The notes under the pieces were generated by a model that worked only from the letters and a program-made list of their open reading frames with translations, was not told the origin of the DNA and did no database searches. DNA of 15,667 bases from NCBI RefSeq assembly GCF_024708915.1, contig NZ_JANJXQ010000207.1, forward strand, positions 1 through 15,667, in the 5' to 3' direction. A program made the position numbers and the translations under genes. This DNA is from Thiobacillus sp. (GTDB lineage Bacteria; Pseudomonadota; Gammaproteobacteria; Burkholderiales; Thiobacillaceae). This document shows positions 13,606 through 15,667 of the stretch, in pieces (position 1 is the stretch's first letter; each line of letters begins with the position of its first letter).

Positions 13606-15282
13606 ATGTACCAATATGACGAATACGACCAGCGTATCGTTGACGAGCGCGTCGTGCAGTTTGCCGATCAGACCGCCCGTTTTCTTGCCGGCGAACTGAG
13701 TGAAGACGAGTATCGCCCGCTGCGCCTGCAAAACGGCCTGTACATTCAGCGTCATGCGCCGATGTTGCGCGTCGCCGTCCCCTACGGCAACCTGCGTTCG
13801 GATCAGCTACGCATGTTCGGCCATATTGCGCGCACCTACGACCGCGGCTACGGCCACTTCAGTACGCGCCAGAATGTGCAGTTCAACTGGCCGAGGCTGG
13901 AGTGCGTACCGGAAATTCTGGGTCTGCTCGCCACGGTACAGATGCATGCCATCCAGACTTCGGGCAACTGCATTCGCAACGTCACCTCCGATCCCTTCGC
14001 CGGTGTCGCTGCCGATGAGCAGTTCGACCCCCGGCCGTGGTGCGAAATCGTGCGCCAGTGGAGCACCTTTCACCCCGAGTTCGCATTTTTGCCGCGCAAG
14101 TTCAAGCTCGCTGTCAATGGCGCCGCGCAGGATCGTGCCATCATCCAGGCCCACGACATCGGCCTCGATCTCGTCCGCGACGCCGATGGCAATACCGGCT
14201 TCCGCGTACTGGCGGGTGGCGGCCTCGGCCGCACGCCGATCCTTGGCGAGGAAGTGTCCGCCTTCGTGCCCTGGCAGCAGATCCTCAACTACTGCGAGGC
14301 CATCCTGCGGGTCTACAACCTTCATGGCCGCCGCGACAACGCCTACAAGGCGCGCATCAAGATACTGGTGAAATCGCTCGGCGTAGCGGAGTTCGCGCGC
14401 CAGGTGGAAGCTGAATTCGCACTGATGAAAGACGGCCCTTCGACACTGACGCAGGCGAAAATGGAACGTGTGGCCAGCCGTTTCAACGACCCGCTACTCC
14501 CTGAGCTGCCAGTAAACGAGGCTGGCCATATGGCGCACCTGGCAGGCAGCAAAGCCTTTGCCAACTGGGTTGAACGCAACGTGCGTGCGCACAAGGTGCA
14601 AGGTTACGCCAATGTGGTTCTGTCCCTGAAGAAGTCCGGCGTCGCCCCCGGAGACGTTACCGCCGATCAGTTCGACGCCATAGCCGGTCTGGCCGACCAA
14701 TACGCTTTCGGCGAGGTGCGTAGTACGCATGAACAGAACCTGGTGCTCGCCAGTGTGCGCCAGGCCGACCTGTTTGCCGTGTGGCAAAAGGCACGCGATC
14801 TCGGTTTGGCAACCCCCAATATCGGCCTGCTTACCGATATGATCGTCTGCCCCGGCGGCGACTTCTGCGTGCTTGCCAATGCCAAGTCGATCCCTATCGC
14901 CAAAGCCATCCAGCAACGTTTCGACGATCTTGACTACCTGCATGACATTGGCGAGATCGCACTCAATATCTCCGGCTGCATGAATGCCTGCGGCCACCAC
15001 CACGTCGGACACATCGGCGTGCTCGGCGTCGACAAGCATGGCGAGGAGTGGTACCAGGTGGCGATAGGCGGCGACCAGGGTAACGAAGCCGCGCTCGGCA
15101 AGGTCATCGGCCCGTCGTTCACTGCCGCGGAAATGCCGGACGTGATCGGCGCGCTGCTTGGCCACTATATCGACCGCCGCCATGAGGACGAACGTTTCAT
15201 CGACACCGTCCGCCGGATTGGCATCGAATCTTTCAAAACGCGCGTCTATGCCGAACGTCTCGAAGCCATGGAAGTCTGCTGA
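13606..15282 (+). CDS. cysI: assimilatory sulfite reductase haemoprotein (nitrite/sulfite reductase family)
   Basis: A 558-residue siroheme and [4Fe-4S] enzyme that reduces sulfite to sulfide with six electrons in the cytoplasm. Two tandem ferredoxin-like halves are seen, with STRQNVQFNW (86-95) and SGNCIRNVTSDPFAG (122-136) in the first and the cluster and siroheme ligands Cys415, Cys421 (CPGGDFC), Cys458 and Cys462 (SGCMNACGHHH) in the second. The sequence type is that of Pseudomonas and beta-proteobacterial CysI, which lies with DUF934 and cysH rather than with a cysJ flavoprotein. A nitrite reductase is the main alternative, but the CysB and DUF934 neighbours argue for sulfite. GAGAAG about 8 nt upstream is a weak ribosome binding site. 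The stop overlaps the next ATG by one base. Confidence 0.92.
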   Translation: MYQYDEYDQRIVDERVVQFADQTARFLAGELSEDEYRPLRLQNGLYIQRHAPMLRVAVPYGNLRSDQLRMFGHIARTYDRGYGHFSTRQNVQFNWPRLECVPEILGLLATVQMHAIQTSGNCIRNVTSDPFAGVAADEQFDPRPWCEIVRQWSTFHPEFAFLPRKFKLAVNGAAQDRAIIQAHDIGLDLVRDADGNTGFRVLAGGGLGRTPILGEEVSAFVPWQQILNYCEAILRVYNLHGRRDNAYKARIKILVKSLGVAEFARQVEAEFALMKDGPSTLTQAKMERVASRFNDPLLPELPVNEAGHMAHLAGSKAFANWVERNVRAHKVQGYANVVLSLKKSGVAPGDVTADQFDAIAGLADQYAFGEVRSTHEQNLVLASVRQADLFAVWQKARDLGLATPNIGLLTDMIVCPGGDFCVLANAKSIPIAKAIQQRFDDLDYLHDIGEIALNISGCMNACGHHHVGHIGVLGVDKHGEEWYQVAIGGDQGNEAALGKVIGPSFTAAEMPDVIGALLGHYIDRRHEDERFIDTVRRIGIESFKTRVYAERLEAMEVC

Positions 15283-15667
15283 TGCCTCCAATCATCAAGG
15301 ACGGCCGTATTCAGGATGACGCATGGAAAGTGCTGCGTCCGGGCGAAAGCGACGATGCGGCGACGCTAAAGGTGCCTGCCGGCCGTGTGATTGTGCCGTT
15401 GGCGGTGTGGCGCGCGCAGCGCCCGTACCTGAAAGGCCGTGCAGAAGCGGGCGCGCTCGGGGTATGGCTTGCCGGGGACGCGGAACCGTCCGGATTCGCC
15501 GGCGATCTGCCCCTGCTTCAGCTGGTCGCGATCGACTTCCCGGCGTTCACCGATGGCCGCGGTTACTCGATAGCCGTGCTGCTGCGTTCCCGCTATGGCT
15601 ACACCGGCGAATTGCGTGCAATCGGTGAGGTACTGCGCGACCAGTTTTTCTTCATGATCCGCTGCGG
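15282..15667 (+). CDS. DUF934 protein, sulfite reductase associated (partial, cut by window end)
   Basis: The first 128 codons of a DUF934 gene. The ending segment FPAFTDGRGYSIAVLLRSRY, then GYTGELRAIGEVLRDQ, is the core signature of the family, and RCG at the window edge is part of it. The gene starts at an ATG sharing one base with the cysI stop (TGATG), so the two are translationally coupled. DUF934 proteins are almost always found beside cysI and cysH in proteobacteria and are presumed accessory to sulfite reduction; their biochemical function is not settled. Probably only a few tens of residues are missing, and cysH would be expected next. Confidence 0.9.
   Translation, partial: MPPIIKDGRIQDDAWKVLRPGESDDAATLKVPAGRVIVPLAVWRAQRPYLKGRAEAGALGVWLAGDAEPSGFAGDLPLLQLVAIDFPAFTDGRGYSIAVLLRSRYGYTGELRAIGEVLRDQFFFMIRC

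Noticed and set aside
1..15667. CRISPR array, tRNA or rRNA genes, integrase or attachment sites
   Set aside because: No regularly spaced repeats, tRNA cloverleaf-like segments, rRNA signatures or recombinase motifs were seen on either strand.

Overview
The window is GC-rich bacterial DNA with clear proteobacterial features: a CysB regulator, a siroheme CysI followed by a DUF934 gene, an outer-membrane porin and periplasmic c-type cytochromes. I infer a betaproteobacterium with methylotrophic traits. No rRNA, tRNA, integrase or transposase can be used to place it more precisely. Most of the window is coding, and the genes fall into four blocks.

Block A (372-3229, + strand) is a three-gene operon: an AlkB/XylM-type membrane di-iron monooxygenase, a group I truncated haemoglobin, and an NADH-dependent ferredoxin-reductase of the XylA type that should supply the electrons. 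Hairpins lie between the first two genes and after the last.

Block B (3323-6606, - strand) holds a short-chain dehydrogenase, a zinc-independent medium-chain (quinone-oxidoreductase type) dehydrogenase and an outer-membrane porin. Their substrates cannot be read from the sequence. The place beside a monooxygenase suggests oxidation of its products and substrate uptake.

Block C (6876-11250, - strand) is the clearest system: a periplasmic methanethiol oxidase (MtoX/SBP56), a SCO1/SenC copper chaperone, a di-heme MauG/CcP-like peroxidase, a formaldehyde-activating-enzyme (Fae) homologue and a small Fe-S ferredoxin. MtoX turns methanethiol into formaldehyde, H2S and H2O2. The SCO and MauG genes are its known companions, a Fae homologue next to it points at the formaldehyde, and the di-heme protein may deal with peroxide or mature the oxidase. 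Upstream of mtoX is a near-consensus sigma-54 promoter with two matching GGGTTWACCC sites 54 bp apart, so the operon looks activator-controlled.

Block D (11761-15667) is sulfur assimilation: a CysB-type LysR regulator (- strand) and, divergently, a DsrC/TusE-like protein without its C-terminal cysteines, the sulfite reductase haemoprotein CysI, and a DUF934 gene cut by the window end.

Taken together the locus reads as an organosulfur module: a possible first oxidation by block A, methanethiol cleavage by block C, and sulfur entering assimilation in block D under sulfur-limitation control. The link from block A to the rest is inference. Points that stand out are a Gln in a His-box position of the monooxygenase, a Met at the catalytic His position of the Fae homologue, an unusual Cys spacing in SCO, and the sigma-54 control region.
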